A DNA stretch of 64,000 nucleotides from Anaspis maculata (GCA_949128115.1 OX421963.1:33959979-34023978), one strand, 5' to 3'. Positions 1 through 11,178 are shown, counted from the stretch's first letter. Numbers and translations are program-made. Notes: generated from the sequence alone by a model not told the origin.

Positions 1-1774
1 CGCCCGCCGTCTTTGTAATTTCAGCCCGAAACAGAAACCAACAGGAGAAGGCGAAAGAGAAAGAGAGAAAGAGAGTGGAGAGGGGGAGAGTAGGGGAGAG
101 AGAAAGAGAACAAGAGAAGAGCAATTTGTGATAAAGAAGCCCCAGAATAAAACTATTTAGGGCCTATCGAATGTACCGAATCATTTTCGGGAACGGCGCC
201 GAATTTCCTGAACAAACGAGAAATCAAATATTCCTCCGGGATGTGGCAGAAACAGCTGCCACTTTATTTGTAGTGGAATAAGAAAAAAGGAGTGCACTGG
301 GACATTTCAATTTCACCTCGGTGAACAAAATGTATACTTATATCTGACGAGTAGAGGCAACTTGCCGATAATCATCTTCGCTTGATCAAAATATTGAAAA
401 TCCTCTGAGATTTACGGGGTTAGTTCGGATGTCTTCGTAGCGAACCTATACACACGAATAAAAAGTAAATCCTCCCTCGGGAGGATTTATTTCTATCCCC
501 GCTTTGATTGTCCGTTTCCCATCTCGTCTGATGATGATGATTATTGGCGAACCTAAACGGGGACACCGACCACCTGAACGCCGCTAGATGACTGAACATT
601 ATCGGGAGATGCGCCAACATCCAAACTGGTCATGATTGTCCATTACGGTGCATTTATCAAGTGTTATGGCTCGTCGTCGGAGCTTTTCCTCGGGATAATC
701 TTGGGAGCTTGCGAGAGACGTATCGATAAGAGAGACGTAACGAGCCCTACGCGGATGATTGATGGCGCATCTCGAGCCGCGGTCAGCCCTATTTACACAT
801 GAATGTATTACACGTGACCAGAACATCAAGATTTCGAGCGAGGAAGCCAGACAGAAACGGAGAGGAGCTTTTCTGAAAGCGAAGAGAAATGAGATTTTAA
901 CCTCGAAAGATTTGCGGTAATTGTCTACTTAGATTCTTCCAACTTATTGGATGTAGAATCTTGATATGTTCCTACTTGAAGGCAGCTTGTTGACAGTTAC
1001 CTTTAGTCCATCTTTATTCAGACTTTGACTGGTAACAAGATACAGCACAATGTCATATGTCCAAGATTCTTTACTCAACTAGGTACAGGCCCGTTGATGT
1101 AAAACGTCCCGATTCCAAAATCATAATTTGATTGAGTCGCACTGTTTTCTCGAGAGCACGCTACACAATAGGATTGAAAGGTGCGTGGTCCTTTCCCCTT
1201 TTCCCCTTCCTTTAGTTGCTCCCCCTCTCCCCATCTCAGATGGTTTGACGGACAAAATCGTCAAAAATGGCACTGCAGCATTTTGAGTTATATGAGGAGG
1301 GTGGTAACAGTGTTCCCATTTCAAATGTAGAGTTTGAATCCTGCCAAAATGTTATATTTTTTCTCAAATACTCGAATCCCTACAGTGTAACGTTATGTGT
1401 TATGCCGATTTTGTTTATGTCAGAAAATTCAGTTCTGCACAGCTCCTCGAAGTTTCATGTGCTATAATTTTTTCAATAGTTTAGGCAATTTCTCGAGCTA
1501 TTTCAGCTTGAAGGTGCATGCTGTAGTGTTCTGGTCATTAGGCCTTGGCCGGTTCTTATGGAAATACACAAATAACACGCTTTGAACTTTCTTTTGACAA
1601 AGATCCCACTGCGATACGACCCCGGGTCAAGGTTTTACCTTGAAATTATCATGTCCATTTTTAAATTTTGGACAAAAGGCTTCCGAGCAATGCTGAACAC
1701 CATACTGAAATCTCCGGTTCGACAAGTGTACGCGTCAAAGTCTTCTTGAGAAGGGAAGGAGTAAGTGTCGCCAA
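1..1774. other. Non-coding flank, no gene recognised
   Basis: I see no supportable gene here. The stretch opens with a GA-rich purine tract (about 48-120). A 24-bp near-perfect inverted repeat lies at 466-489 (TAAATCCTCCC / GGGAGGATTTA), which would form an 11-bp stem. About 1683-1765 resembles 3271-3370 on the other side of the hAT element: both have an AGCAATGCTGA-like run followed by AAGTGTACGCGTCA. The insertion therefore appears to have landed in an older diverged duplication. Short open frames here show no recognisable domain. Confidence 0.5.
48..120. repeat. GA-rich low-complexity tract
   Basis: The plus strand is almost entirely purine, with repeated GAGAAAGAGA and GGGGAGAG runs. It is simple-sequence DNA with no coding signal. 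Confidence 0.7.
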
Positions 1775-3197
1775 CAGTGACGGATTAGAAAGCAGTGGCG
1801 CCCTAGGCTGATTTATTTCGGCGCCCCCCCCTCTTCACTTTTGGAACTACAACAATCAATGAAAAAAATCCACCTTGATTTTTTCTTCAATTTTTAAAGA
1901 TTGAATAAAAAAATGTATGAGCTGTTTAAAAACAGAACAAAACTACTATACAATCATAGAGTAGCACACTGTACGTAGGTATGTAAAGTGTTAAACACTA
2001 GTGACCACTAGTGACTGATTAGACCCTTTCAGCCTGTGGCCAGGTGATTTTCATTTCTATACAGGGTGGTCCAGGTTATAGTTGCAATAATTCACCATTC
2101 GATAGTCCATCGAAAACTAGGTCGACATGTCGACATGCATAATTTAATTTTTTTCCAAAACGCTTCCTAAGAGAGATACAGCCCTTCAAAATTCAGTTTT
2201 TAAAATCTTCTTTTTGCAATAACTCTCAAGTCATTGAAGCGATTTTCACCAAATTCGGTACAAATACTTATGAAATAAATATCCATCACTTGACGTAGAT
2301 AACTTTTGTCAAAATTGTCCAGTGGCGTAGATACCGGGGGATTGTTCAACTTCTCCCACTCTATTTTCCACGCCACTGGATATTTTTGGAAAATTATACT
2401 TTTTTAAATTCCTTGTTCAATTAAGAAAAAGAAGTTACTCTTGTAAAATTTTGATTAGAGGCTTCATTTCCGAGATATTTGGGTTTGAAACTTTGGAAAA
2501 CGCTTCGAAATCGCGACTTTCGAAGGCCTATAAATCGAAATCCAAGAAAACTCATGATTCCTCAACTGAAATAAGTTTTCTAGGTCGTTTAAGTTGATTT
2601 ACTGCCATTTTTTGCTGAGAAACGAGACGTTTCCAGAAAAAAACCAATTTGGGCTCTGGAAAGTGGCGATTTCGGGATGTTTTCCAAAGTTTAAAACCCA
2701 AATATCTCAAAAATCAAGCCTCTAATCAAAATTTCACAGAAGTAACTTTCTTTTCTAAATTGAACAAGGAATTCGAAAAAAATATGATTTTTCAAAAATA
2801 TTTAGTGCCGTACAGAATAGGGTGTGAGAAGTAAAACAACTCCTCTGTATCTACGCCACTGGACAATTTTGACAAAAGTTATCTACGTCAAGTGATGGGT
2901 TTTTTATGCATAAGTAATTGTACCAAATTTGGTCAAAATCGCTTTGATGACTTGAGAGTTATTGCAAAAAGATGATTTTAAAAACTGAACTTTGAAGGGC
3001 TGTATCTCTGTTAGGAAGCGTTTTAGAACAAAATTTAATCATGGATGTCGACCTAGTTTTTGATGGGCATTAACATATAACATATAACATTTTTCGTTAA
3101 CTCATGCTTTTTTTTCAATTTCGCTTCGGTCGGCGCCCCCTTTTATCAAGGCGCCCTAGGCTGCAGCCTACTTAGCCTATTGGTTAATCCGTCACTG
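1775..3197. mobile_element. Non-autonomous hAT-type DNA transposon
   Basis: The ends are inverted repeats: CAGTGACGGATTA at 1775 and TAATCCGTCACTG ending at 3197. Inside them lie related GGCGCCCTAGGCTG and GCGCCCCC blocks. The 8 bases GTCGCCAA occur directly before (1767-1774) and directly after (3198-3205). An 8-bp target duplication with CAGTG-type ends is the hallmark of the hAT superfamily. No transposase frame is present, so it depends on a related element. Most of the interior (2062-3066) is a separate palindrome that appears to be a later passenger or insertion. Superfamily assignment is confident; family name unknown. Confidence 0.88.
2062..3066. repeat. Long imperfect palindrome A with CAGGGTG end
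   Basis: The left half starts TA-CAGGGTGGTCC, and the right half is its diverged reverse complement. Matching pairs include GTGGCGTAGATA near 2325 with ATCTACGCCACTGG near 2849, and CTTGAGAGTTATTGCAAAAAG near 2950 with its complement near 2215. The right end stops at about 3066, roughly 50 bases short of a CACCCTG end, so that arm is truncated. The centre is near 2575. It lies inside the hAT element. A motif AAGAGAGATACAGCCCTT about 110 bases in from the left end recurs in palindrome B. Confidence 0.8.
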
Positions 3198-3382
3198 GTC
3201 GCCAAATCGAATAAACCCTTGCTGTAGTTCAGAAGAGGGTACTGTGAATCTCAACGTTGACCTATGTATCCCTCAAGCAATGCTGATCAATGTACCAAAA
3301 GCTCCAGACCTTGAAGTGTACGCGTCATAGATTTTTAGATCATAAAGCAAGAAAGGAGTAGGTTCCGCAAGACATAGTAACT

Positions 3383-3693
3383 GGCTACGTTTACACCATG
3401 GCTTTGGTCCGCGACCTAAGAACTAAATTCGACCCAAATAAGTTTAGTCCACGTGGTGTAAACGATCGTAGACAAAGACCAAATTAGGACCAAGTAGCTT
3501 GGTCAGATCTCCGGTTAGCTGTGGACTGGAGTAAATTTAGTATTTATATTTATTTAGTTTAAGTTCATATTTTGAAATGGGTCGGTCGCGTTAGTCTGCC
3601 GGTGAAAACGCTGGAAGAGAATAATTACTTTGGGTGGAATTTTGGTCAGTGCTTGGGTCAGTCCAGTTTTAGTCCACCGGTGTAAACGTAGCC
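3383..3693. mobile_element. Short TIR element (MITE)
   Basis: A perfect 15-bp inverted repeat bounds this 311-bp stretch: GGCTACGTTTACACC at 3383-3397 and its complement at 3679-3693. An internal GGTGTAAACGATCGTAG near 3454 repeats part of the end. There is no open frame and I could not see a convincing target duplication, so the superfamily is left open. Confidence 0.7.
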
Positions 3694-5113
3694 TTTGTCA
3701 CACGACTGGTATTGGGGCACGACGAGCTTTCGAGGAGTGTTCCAGAGGAAGGAGTGTGACAATACGTCTCATTGAACAAGTGTTATACTATTTTATATAC
3801 TTCACTTTGATAATCGCCCAGAAATTGTAAATTCTGGCTGCTAAAAATAGAGAGACTGTACCTAGAGAGACGAAGCTATGAAAGGGATATATCGGTATTC
3901 TCTGTCAGTGTCTCGGCATTTCCTGGCCTCGTCAAAATTTAAAACAGAGTCAGCTGGGTGGGCGTGGTTGCTATTGACATTTGTCATTTCCCCGATTTGT
4001 TTACAATCTTGAATTGTCATTATTTTGCATGCCGAAATCGCCGAAATCCGGGCTAAAAGTGCCAAAACGAAAAAGGTGCACCGTGAAGCAGTACAAGAGT
4101 CGGGAAGATGTGATGTTTTCCTTGCCGAAGAAACCATCAGGTATAGAATCTTGCAAAATTGATGAACTTCTATTATTGTACTTTTTGGGTTTTTCAGCTG
4201 TTCGGGGCCAGTACCTACTGAAATACATAATATACCTACTGCGCTTACGGCAATTACAAATCTATCTTCACGATCGGGTCACCACGTCGACGGTTACTGC
4301 ATTCAACGATCAACGGAATTTGTGTTCGAGGGAATGAGTTGGATGATGAAACCTACGTTTGACGAAATGCCAGCAGTACTTGAAATACGGTGTACGAAAG
4401 CATCTGCTATGTATGGAATACAATATACATGCCTAAAACAGTTTTCAAGAGTTTCTGTTGAATTCAGTGAAAAAATCTGTGTTGAAAGATGAAACCGTCG
4501 ACTTAATAACCTCAACAAAAATATTGACAGCTCATGTCATGCATTTTGACTGTGACGCAGGGTGGTTTAGTAACAAGCAATTGCACCACACCCTGACGTG
4601 CAAATACCCTAGTGCTCTAGCTTTCTCTCTCTATACCCTCTCGCTCAATGACTTGGCTTACGTCTCTCTCTGGGTGACCAGATCCCAGGTCTCTCTAGCT
4701 AAAAATAGGAACAAGTGACACCTATGCACTGACATTTGCCTACATTCTATTGAGAATTAATTGTTGCTATTGGTTGAGAAGCAGTTTAATAATATTCTCC
4801 ATTAGAGCACCGCTTTCGATGTAATAATGAATTCATTAGTAACGCAAAGTAGATAAAAACAGTTAATTGAATCTAGTTATTAGCCATAACAACCCATGAA
4901 GATTTTCGGCTGGTTTCTCTGTCTGTTCATATTGAATAAGGGACCTACAGTTTTAAGTGAATTCCGAATCACAAGTGAATTAGCAACAGCGAATCACTAT
5001 TCCAGAAGAAGCTCTCGAGAGCCGAAGTACTCGAAAGGTTTGCCCAGAACCTTGAACCTCCAGGGGGAATTTGGCGCCGGTATCCCGCCACTGAGTGGAT
5101 CCCACCACAGCGC
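3694..5113. other. Non-coding stretch with one weak exon candidate
   Basis: The only frame that caught my eye starts at 4029 (ATGCCGAAATCG) and reads a very basic N-terminus rich in Lys and Arg. A GT at 4140 and a TTTTCAG at about 4191-4197 could delimit a 58-bp intron, but the frame is also open without splicing and no domain is recognisable. CT-rich runs (TCTCTCT) occur at 4624-4700. Nothing else supports a gene. Confidence 0.3.
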
Positions 5114-7473
5114 AATGCTGCCGTCATAAGGAAAAAGGCAGCATTTTCAACAATTCAATACCAACAATGGTAACGGGAGACCTAAACTGCAAAAACACAT
5201 ATTGGGGCTGCCGTGCGAACAATCCTGATGGACTGAAACTATACGACATCTCTACGAGGAATGCTTTTCAGGTGCTCGCCCCTGATGAACACACATACAT
5301 ACCTTATCAGTCCAATCGCCAAACAGACATACTTGATATAGTCCTGTTGAAGAACTTCCGTGAACAAATCTTTCAAAATGTAATAACCGAACTTGACTCC
5401 GATCACCTCCCGGTAATCATTTCATTTAGTAACACCTTACAATATTCTCCACCGTTCCCTAAACTCATAGATGGATACGTCGACTGGAAAAAATTCCAGG
5501 AGAAGCTTGATATCCAAATTAAACATCCTGGAAACTTGACCACCCCCACAGAGATTGACAGAGCGGTTGCAAAACTGACCACGTGGATTACAAACAGCGT
5601 TCGCAACTCAATAGCCCGTAACAACAACAAACGGAGCAGCAAAAGCCACGCGCATTACACTCCAAAATTTATTCTAAGACTTATTGAGGAAAAAAACAAA
5701 CTGCGGCGTGAATGGCTTAGAACACGATGCGTTAATGTCAAGCGAAAAGTAAATAGCCTGGGGCATCGAATCAAGTGGGAACTGGATAATATAAGAATAG
5801 AGTCCTATAAAAAACATGTGTCAGATTTACAACCTAGCGATCCTCTAATGTGGCAAGCAACAAAACGCATACTGAACGAACGTCAAACAATGTCACCAAT
5901 AGTAGAGAACAATCAAACTTATACCTCTGATTTCGAAAAATGTGCAGTTTTTGCGAACCACCTAGAAAAAAATTTCCGGCCCAATATTGATGACGGCAAC
6001 AGGAATTATACTCAATTTATCCAAAGACATGTCGAGTCACACGTTCCAGTCGTTTCTGAATTACCTGAACCAACAACGCCAGAGGAATTGAAACTCATCA
6101 TTAATAAACTGCCGCTGAAAAAAAGCCCGGGTCACGATCTTATCCCTAATGTTGTTTTGCGCCATCTTACCGAGACCGCGTTGTCCCATATAGCATCTGT
6201 GTTCAATGCCTGTATGCTCAGGTCTTACTTTCCATCAGCATGGAAGCAAGCTCACATCCTGCTTTTCCACAAGCCTGGAAAAAGTAAAAAGGACGTGAAA
6301 AGCTACAGACCAATTAGTCTGCTACCAACTCTGTCCAAGTTTTTGGAAAAAGTAATACATTTACGTCTTGAATGTTTCATTGACAGCGAAAACATTTTGC
6401 CAAATTTCCAGTTCGGTTTTAGAAAAGCTCACTCCACTAGTCACCAATTGTTGCGCATCGCAGAGACTGTCGAGACCGGTTTTGAAAGGAAACAATTCAC
6501 AACAATCGCATTTATGGACATAGCGCAAGCATTCGACAGGGTGTGGATTGAGGGACTAAAATATAAGTTATTGAGGATAGGGCTACCCTCGTACTTGGCA
6601 GGTTTGATATTCTCGTTTTTGGGGGGCCGAACTTTCGCTGTTAGAATCAACAGAACTCTTTCGGTCTTGAAAAAGATAGCAGCAGGTGTACCTCAAGGCA
6701 GTATCCTCGGCCCAATATTGTTCAACATATATATGCACGATATACCACAACCAACAAGATCCACATTGGCGATGTTTGCAGACGACACTGCTATTATCTG
6801 CCAAAGCGAGGTACAACAAACTGCTGCTAATAATCTTCAAAACTCCATTGATATTCTTGGCCAGTGGTTCAAAAAATGGTGTATAGCGTTGAATCCAACA
6901 AAATGCGAAGCAAAAGTTTTCTCACTGAGAAGAATCCAAGACACACCCAATCTAACCATAAATGGCCGAGATATCGAATGGAAAAAAGATCCTGTAAGGT
7001 ATCTGGGGTTGTTTCTCGACACGAAATTAACATGGAGTTTCCACATCAACCAGAAGTTAAACCAATGCAATGCGAGGCTAGCCAAACTTTACCCTCTGAT
7101 GAATAAGAAGTCCCCACTAAATGTCGAATGCTCGCTATTACTTTATAAGTCCTTACTCCGTCCTCTGTTCTCATACGGATGCGGAGTATGGAGTAATACA
7201 TCAATGACAAATAAGAAAAAATTGCAGACCTTTCAAAACAAGGTCCTGAGAGTTTCTGTCAGGGCGCCGTGGTTCGTGAGGAATCGTCAAATCCATGAAG
7301 ATCTGAACATGCTGGACATTGAAACATTCCTAGGCAAAATGACAAAGAACTTTTTAAGAGGCATCGAACTGTGCGACAGCGCGGTCCAACACGGGTTAGG
7401 ACGAAGGAACATACACAGCCGGCTGAAAAGAAAGCTACCGCAGGACCTGTACGTCGAAGATGAGAACGAATAA
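5095..7473 (+). CDS. Jockey-like ORF2 fragment: endonuclease C-part plus reverse transcriptase
   Basis: The 792-codon frame encodes the C-terminal part of an APE-type endonuclease, with GDLNCKNTYWG at residues 28-38 and SDHLPV near 102-107. A reverse transcriptase follows, with the catalytic Asp in FMDIAQAFDRVW (about 475), GVPQGSILGPILF at 531-543 and the FADD catalytic box at 561-564. The thumb region continues to about 750. Such enzymes nick target DNA and copy the element's RNA at the nick. The first 15 codons come from the flanking DNA and the split TIR element, so the ATG at 5095 is not the native start. Family ORF2 proteins are usually longer at the N-terminus, so this copy cannot be autonomous. 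Nearest clade by motif is Jockey; I cannot place it more finely. Confidence 0.9.
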   Translation: MDPTTAQCCRHKEKGSIFNNSIPTMVTGDLNCKNTYWGCRANNPDGLKLYDISTRNAFQVLAPDEHTYIPYQSNRQTDILDIVLLKNFREQIFQNVITELDSDHLPVIISFSNTLQYSPPFPKLIDGYVDWKKFQEKLDIQIKHPGNLTTPTEIDRAVAKLTTWITNSVRNSIARNNNKRSSKSHAHYTPKFILRLIEEKNKLRREWLRTRCVNVKRKVNSLGHRIKWELDNIRIESYKKHVSDLQPSDPLMWQATKRILNERQTMSPIVENNQTYTSDFEKCAVFANHLEKNFRPNIDDGNRNYTQFIQRHVESHVPVVSELPEPTTPEELKLIINKLPLKKSPGHDLIPNVVLRHLTETALSHIASVFNACMLRSYFPSAWKQAHILLFHKPGKSKKDVKSYRPISLLPTLSKFLEKVIHLRLECFIDSENILPNFQFGFRKAHSTSHQLLRIAETVETGFERKQFTTIAFMDIAQAFDRVWIEGLKYKLLRIGLPSYLAGLIFSFLGGRTFAVRINRTLSVLKKIAAGVPQGSILGPILFNIYMHDIPQPTRSTLAMFADDTAIICQSEVQQTAANNLQNSIDILGQWFKKWCIALNPTKCEAKVFSLRRIQDTPNLTINGRDIEWKKDPVRYLGLFLDTKLTWSFHINQKLNQCNARLAKLYPLMNKKSPLNVECSLLLYKSLLRPLFSYGCGVWSNTSMTNKKKLQTFQNKVLRVSVRAPWFVRNRQIHEDLNMLDIETFLGKMTKNFLRGIELCDSAVQHGLGRRNIHSRLKRKLPQDLYVEDENE

Positions 7474-7946
7474 ACCTAAGGTTCCTTAGGGCAAGTTATT
7501 GTTGGGCCATTTTTTGAACGCTAGTAACAATGCCATGACATAGCAAATATTTGCTGAACTGGCACCCAGCTTTGAAAAAAAAAAAAAAAAAGGAAAAAGG
7601 CAATAACTACGTTTTAGAAGATTACGAGAAAACCGCAGAAAACCATTCTGTCGTTGTTTCTACCGATCCAATTTAAAAAGGCAGCAAGCGTCGCTGCTTG
7701 CTTGCATAAGAGTTGTATAAGAGTTACTGCCCTCTTACGTTGTACGTGTTAGATACTGCTTTTTTACTAAATGAAATGATGACGTATTGTAGTTACTGCT
7801 ATTTTCAAAATCGAATTTGGTCGCTTTGAAATTTTTTCTCTTGAAATCTTCTTGTGAAAATCGATGTAGAATTTTCTGTAGATTTCAAAAATGTTGAAAA
7901 GTCAATTCCGTAAAAATAATAACTGCCTTTTTCCTTATGACGGCAG
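5118..7946. mobile_element. TIR element copy 1 (4-bp TSD), split by a Jockey-like insertion
   Basis: The left 23 bases (5118-5140, CTGCCGTCATAAGG...) and the right 344 bases (7603-7946, ending CTTATGACGGCAG) together match the uninterrupted copy at 40688-41051. The ends are inverted repeats of about 31 bp. AATG flanks the element on both sides (5114-5117 and 7947-7950), a 4-bp target duplication. The interior carries several GTTACTGC / GCAGTAAC motifs and no coding frame. Between 5141 and 7591 a retrotransposon has been inserted, with a 13-bp duplication of this element's own sequence. The superfamily is uncertain; the 4-bp duplication is not TTAA. Confidence 0.85.
5141..7602 (+). mobile_element. 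5'-truncated Jockey-like non-LTR retrotransposon
   Basis: The element begins part-way through its endonuclease domain and ends in an A-run (7575-7591) after the stop codon at 7473. AAGGAAAAAGGCA occurs at 5128-5140 and again at 7590-7602. This 13-bp target duplication marks a target-primed insertion. The first ORF and the first part of the endonuclease are missing, which is the usual 5' truncation of this class. The reverse transcriptase frame is uninterrupted, so the insertion is probably not old. Confidence 0.9.
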
Positions 7947-7950
7947 AATG

Positions 7951-8184
7951 TTGCAGCGGTAGCTCATCCAAAGACGGGCCGCGCTGTGTATGGATTGACT
8001 TCAATGATCGAAGCCAGGCGCGATGTTCACTACACTATACGCGCCCCCCTCAAAAAATAGTAGATGGCACTAAAAATCGCAGGAATTGCGGAATCAAAAA
8101 TTTTCATCCGATTGCGTTCAAGTTGATAATGTAGATGTAGAAATATACCTTCTACCTACCAATTTAATTTAAGAATGGACATCT
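7951..8184. other. Short spacer, nothing recognised
   Basis: Non-coding DNA between the split TIR element and the minisatellite. I see no motif or frame of note. Confidence 0.4.
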
Positions 8185-8338
8185 TGGTCGGGTAATAGAA
8201 TATCCCAGCCAAAAATTTCTCGGCAATAATATCCCAACCAAAAATATCCCCGCGACAAAATATCCCATGCCAAAGATATCCCCGCCAATAATATCCCGGC
8301 CAAAAATATCCCCGCGACAAAATATCCCATGCCAAAAA
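8185..8338. repeat. Minisatellite of AATATCCC-CC-GCC units
   Basis: Units of roughly 18-21 bases (AATATCCC followed by a variable GCC and CAAAAATATCC block) repeat about seven times. At a higher order, the run CCGCGACAAAATATCCCATG appears twice, about 61 bases apart (near 8250 and 8311). The array abuts the left arm of the 8.3-11.6 kb inverted repeat. Confidence 0.75.
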
Positions 8339-8761
8339 TATATCGCTCTGGCGCTGACTGTGAGAAAGCGAATAGGAGTTCAGCCATCTGTTGAGAACTT
8401 CTCGAGGATCGCTATGATGCGATCTGGAACCTTAGTAAATGCAGAGATCCGGAACGTGGAGCAGCTCATTAGGATGGCGGATCCGAATCCATTTGATCAG
8501 ACGGTATCATTATGTAAGACCTATCTAAGCCGTAATCACTCCGCCGTTTACTTGCTCTTTGTTTTAATTTCTTGATGTTATCACTTTGATCAATGAACAC
8601 AGGTGCTATTGACTTAACCGTTGTATAGCGACTGAAGAGATTATCATGATTCAATTCCTGAATCACGTTGAGACTCGCTGCAAGACGATTACGCGGGAGG
8701 GCAAGATACCAAAAATGATGGACTAGTAATATTTGTGCATTCCAAGCGTTCCACCAACACT
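8339..8761 (+). repeat. Left arm of a 0.42-kb long inverted repeat
   Basis: This arm pairs with 11179-11597 in opposite orientation, with only scattered differences along its length. Shared blocks include the CTGACTGTGAGAAAGC run near 8354, the ATGCGATCTGGAACCTT run near 8415 and CATTCCAAGCGTTCCACC near 8739. No domain is recognised in short frames inside it. It could be the terminal repeat of a 3.26-kb element or one of two independent insertions. Confidence 0.85.
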
Positions 8762-8989
8762 ATCTTACTAATATGAGTACGTAATTTAGTACCTACACGT
8801 ATTTGATGTAAAACTCACCAGCCAGAATTCTACCTTCCTATTCATACCCATTGACCTACCTCACAGTCAATATAATTTCGTGTTTATCTAACCTTTCCTT
8901 AACCACAACCACAATATCTGGAATGGAGCGGTCAAAACTTGCCTAGAGGATGGAGTTATATGGATTATCATTTTGGTATATCCAGCTGA

Positions 8990-9022
8990 CGTGTGTATGT
9001 ATGTGTGTGTTTGTGTGTGTGA
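8990..9022. repeat. TG/GTAT microsatellite
   Basis: Alternating GTGTGTATGTATGTGTGTG text on the plus strand, a simple-sequence repeat. Confidence 0.7.
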
Positions 9023-10855
9023 AGTGGATGTGTGGTCTTTGCCAATATTGAGGCAACGTCGTTGGCGTTTTAATGGCTTTGAAGCGGTTCCGTCGCATCA
9101 GATGATCCCGCGATTTATCGAAATTAATGTCCGGGCAATAATCAAAAAAGAAGGAATTGAATTGACGTTTCAATTTGCGGATTTCACTCCCTCTGGTGAG
9201 TGTGTGTTGTTTGTGCGGTGATGGCGGTGCTGCTAGCTGCTGGTCTTTTTTCGGCATGCCGCATGCCAGGCTGACGATGGTGTGTTTGTGGCGGTCGTAA
9301 TGCGGCAGCAGGATTTCAAACGTAGCCATGTTGCGCCCGACCGAATAACCGCAAGCCGTTCGCTTCCTCTGCCCATATGTGTCCGAAACACGTCGGAATT
9401 CGTTCCCTCTCTAATAATTCAGCGATTAAACTTGTGCACAAAAACCCACTCCATATACACACACTCACACACCATACACATTTGGTCCTTGTGTCCCTCC
9501 TCATCCGTCGTTCCTCCTCAGCTCCTCCATCCACCTTTCGTGCAGTATTTATGGACGCACGGACAAAAAGAAGTTTTCCCATTGTACTGCGGTCGGTCGT
9601 CGTCTCCCTTGTCGAGTTGTCATCATCGTCATCCAAACTTTCCGCCGTTTAATCTATAAATCGCGTTTTCCTTCTTCTCTTCATTTTTATTAACATTTGA
9701 TCGAGTGGCTCCGAGTGGGTCGAAACTACATTTTCCGAGAATAAAAGACACGTTTCATTTCGCCCTCGTCTCCAACTTTTGCTCTATAGATATTTCACTT
9801 CGGATCACAAGTTTATAATTTCCAAACACCAGTGCGGGGCTGTGAGGCCGATGTAGTTTATTACGTAACACATTATTCAGATGCATCATTGTTACCATAC
9901 CGCGTGCGAGCATTATTTTCTTGTGTATGATAAAATCCTGTTCCCTCTGCAGCGGTTAATCTTCGTCTTTCTCAAAGAAGAGAGAAGATTCAAATCAGAG
10001 GGGACGGCGAGACCAAAACAAGGCCGGCATGCCTGATCGAAAATATTCAGTGCGGATGGCAGCGCACTCACACAAACTGCAATCCAACTCGAGTTTTTTG
10101 CTGCTTAGGGAGGTTCAAGTGATACAAAGTTTGTTTCCGTTCTCTTTGCCCGGATGCTCGTCTTCTAAATCTCCCGCAACGCCTCGTCGGACTAAATTGA
10201 TCCATGAAAAATGCAAAATGGAAACTTTTGAATCGATGGTGCCACACTTTGCTAGTGGCGTATCGTAGCCGGTCGGCTCCTGCCTCCTCAAATAATTAAT
10301 TACACCCGCAACGTAACAAAACAGACGGAAACAAAGCCGCAACAATAACACAAACTTTCGCGGAACGCCATGCCACCTAAGGAAAAAAGATGGATCGCAG
10401 CACGGAAGAAACATCAGGGATGATGACAAGGAACACGTCAAAGGCAAGCGCTGCCAAATCGCGATTTGTATCAGATAAGAGAGCCACTGTTACTTTCGTT
10501 ATCCAGTAAATTAGGGCTTTGAGTTCGGCATCGATTTGGTAAAGTTGAAATTCTGCATGAACCATCATGAATACCTATGGCCTTTATCACCAGTTAAAAG
10601 TCACAAAAAATCGCGTTGTTCTGCAGCGGATATCTTTGAAATGGGTCATCCCACACTGAAAGAAAATATCTGATTATATGTAATGAATATTTGTTGCGAG
10701 ACAATTCAATAACACATGTCAAAACAGAGTTTACGTCGACATCCCTTCTTTGTATGGAATAACTTGCTTCAAATTATTCATTTAAGTAGGTATTATAACT
10801 CAGGCAATTATTACGCAGAAGATTCATAATCATAACTATTAACAAATATATCGTG

Positions 10856-10963
10856 GATCAATTGAATTCCTAATTTAGGCAGGCTGTGTCCTAGCCAATT
10901 GCAGCTTCGCAACCCTGATTTCGACCAGGCCACAGCCTGCCTAAATTAGGAATTCAATTGATC
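10856..10963. repeat. Hairpin with a perfect 33-bp stem
   Basis: Bases 10856-10888 and 10931-10963 are exact reverse complements; the arms begin GATCAATTGAATTCC and close GGCAGGCTGTG. The loop is 42 bases. Outside, ATCGTG and CACGAT extend the pairing after a one-base bulge. An RNA from here would fold into a long hairpin of pre-miRNA size, but DNA foldback origin is equally possible. No expression signal can be read from sequence alone. Confidence 0.8.
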
Positions 10964-11178
10964 ACACGATAGTAGTCCCTAATAAAAGTATGGTTTAAAT
11001 TCTGTATCAAAATGATCTGTTTTGTGTAAATAGCTTAGTTGTTTGGAATTATTCAGTTTCATCAACTATAAACAAAATGATTTATCCGTGCTATATCACT
11101 TATCAATTGAACGCCGATGGGATGATGTGGTGGTGTTTTCCTGACATTAGCCGCAGTTAGTTGTTGTGGGTTGAGCGG

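Larger units (their letters stand above)
8762..11178. other. Spacer between inverted arms, no gene recognised
   Basis: This 2.4-kb spacer holds a TG/TGTA microsatellite at about 8990-9022, CA-rich text at 9450-9480 and a long hairpin at 10856-10963. Its open frames (up to 128 codons) are on both strands and show no recognisable domain. They look like chance frames in a GC-richer patch. Confidence 0.4.

Noticed and set aside
3981..4337. 118-codon frame with a possible 58-bp intron
   Set aside because: Basic N-terminus is suggestive, but there is no recognisable domain and the frame is open both spliced and unspliced. Kept only as a remark in the region entry.
9282..9659. Overlapping 125-, 106- and 91-codon frames on both strands
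   Set aside because: Three frames overlap on two strands and low-complexity CA- and TC-rich text dominates; typical of chance.
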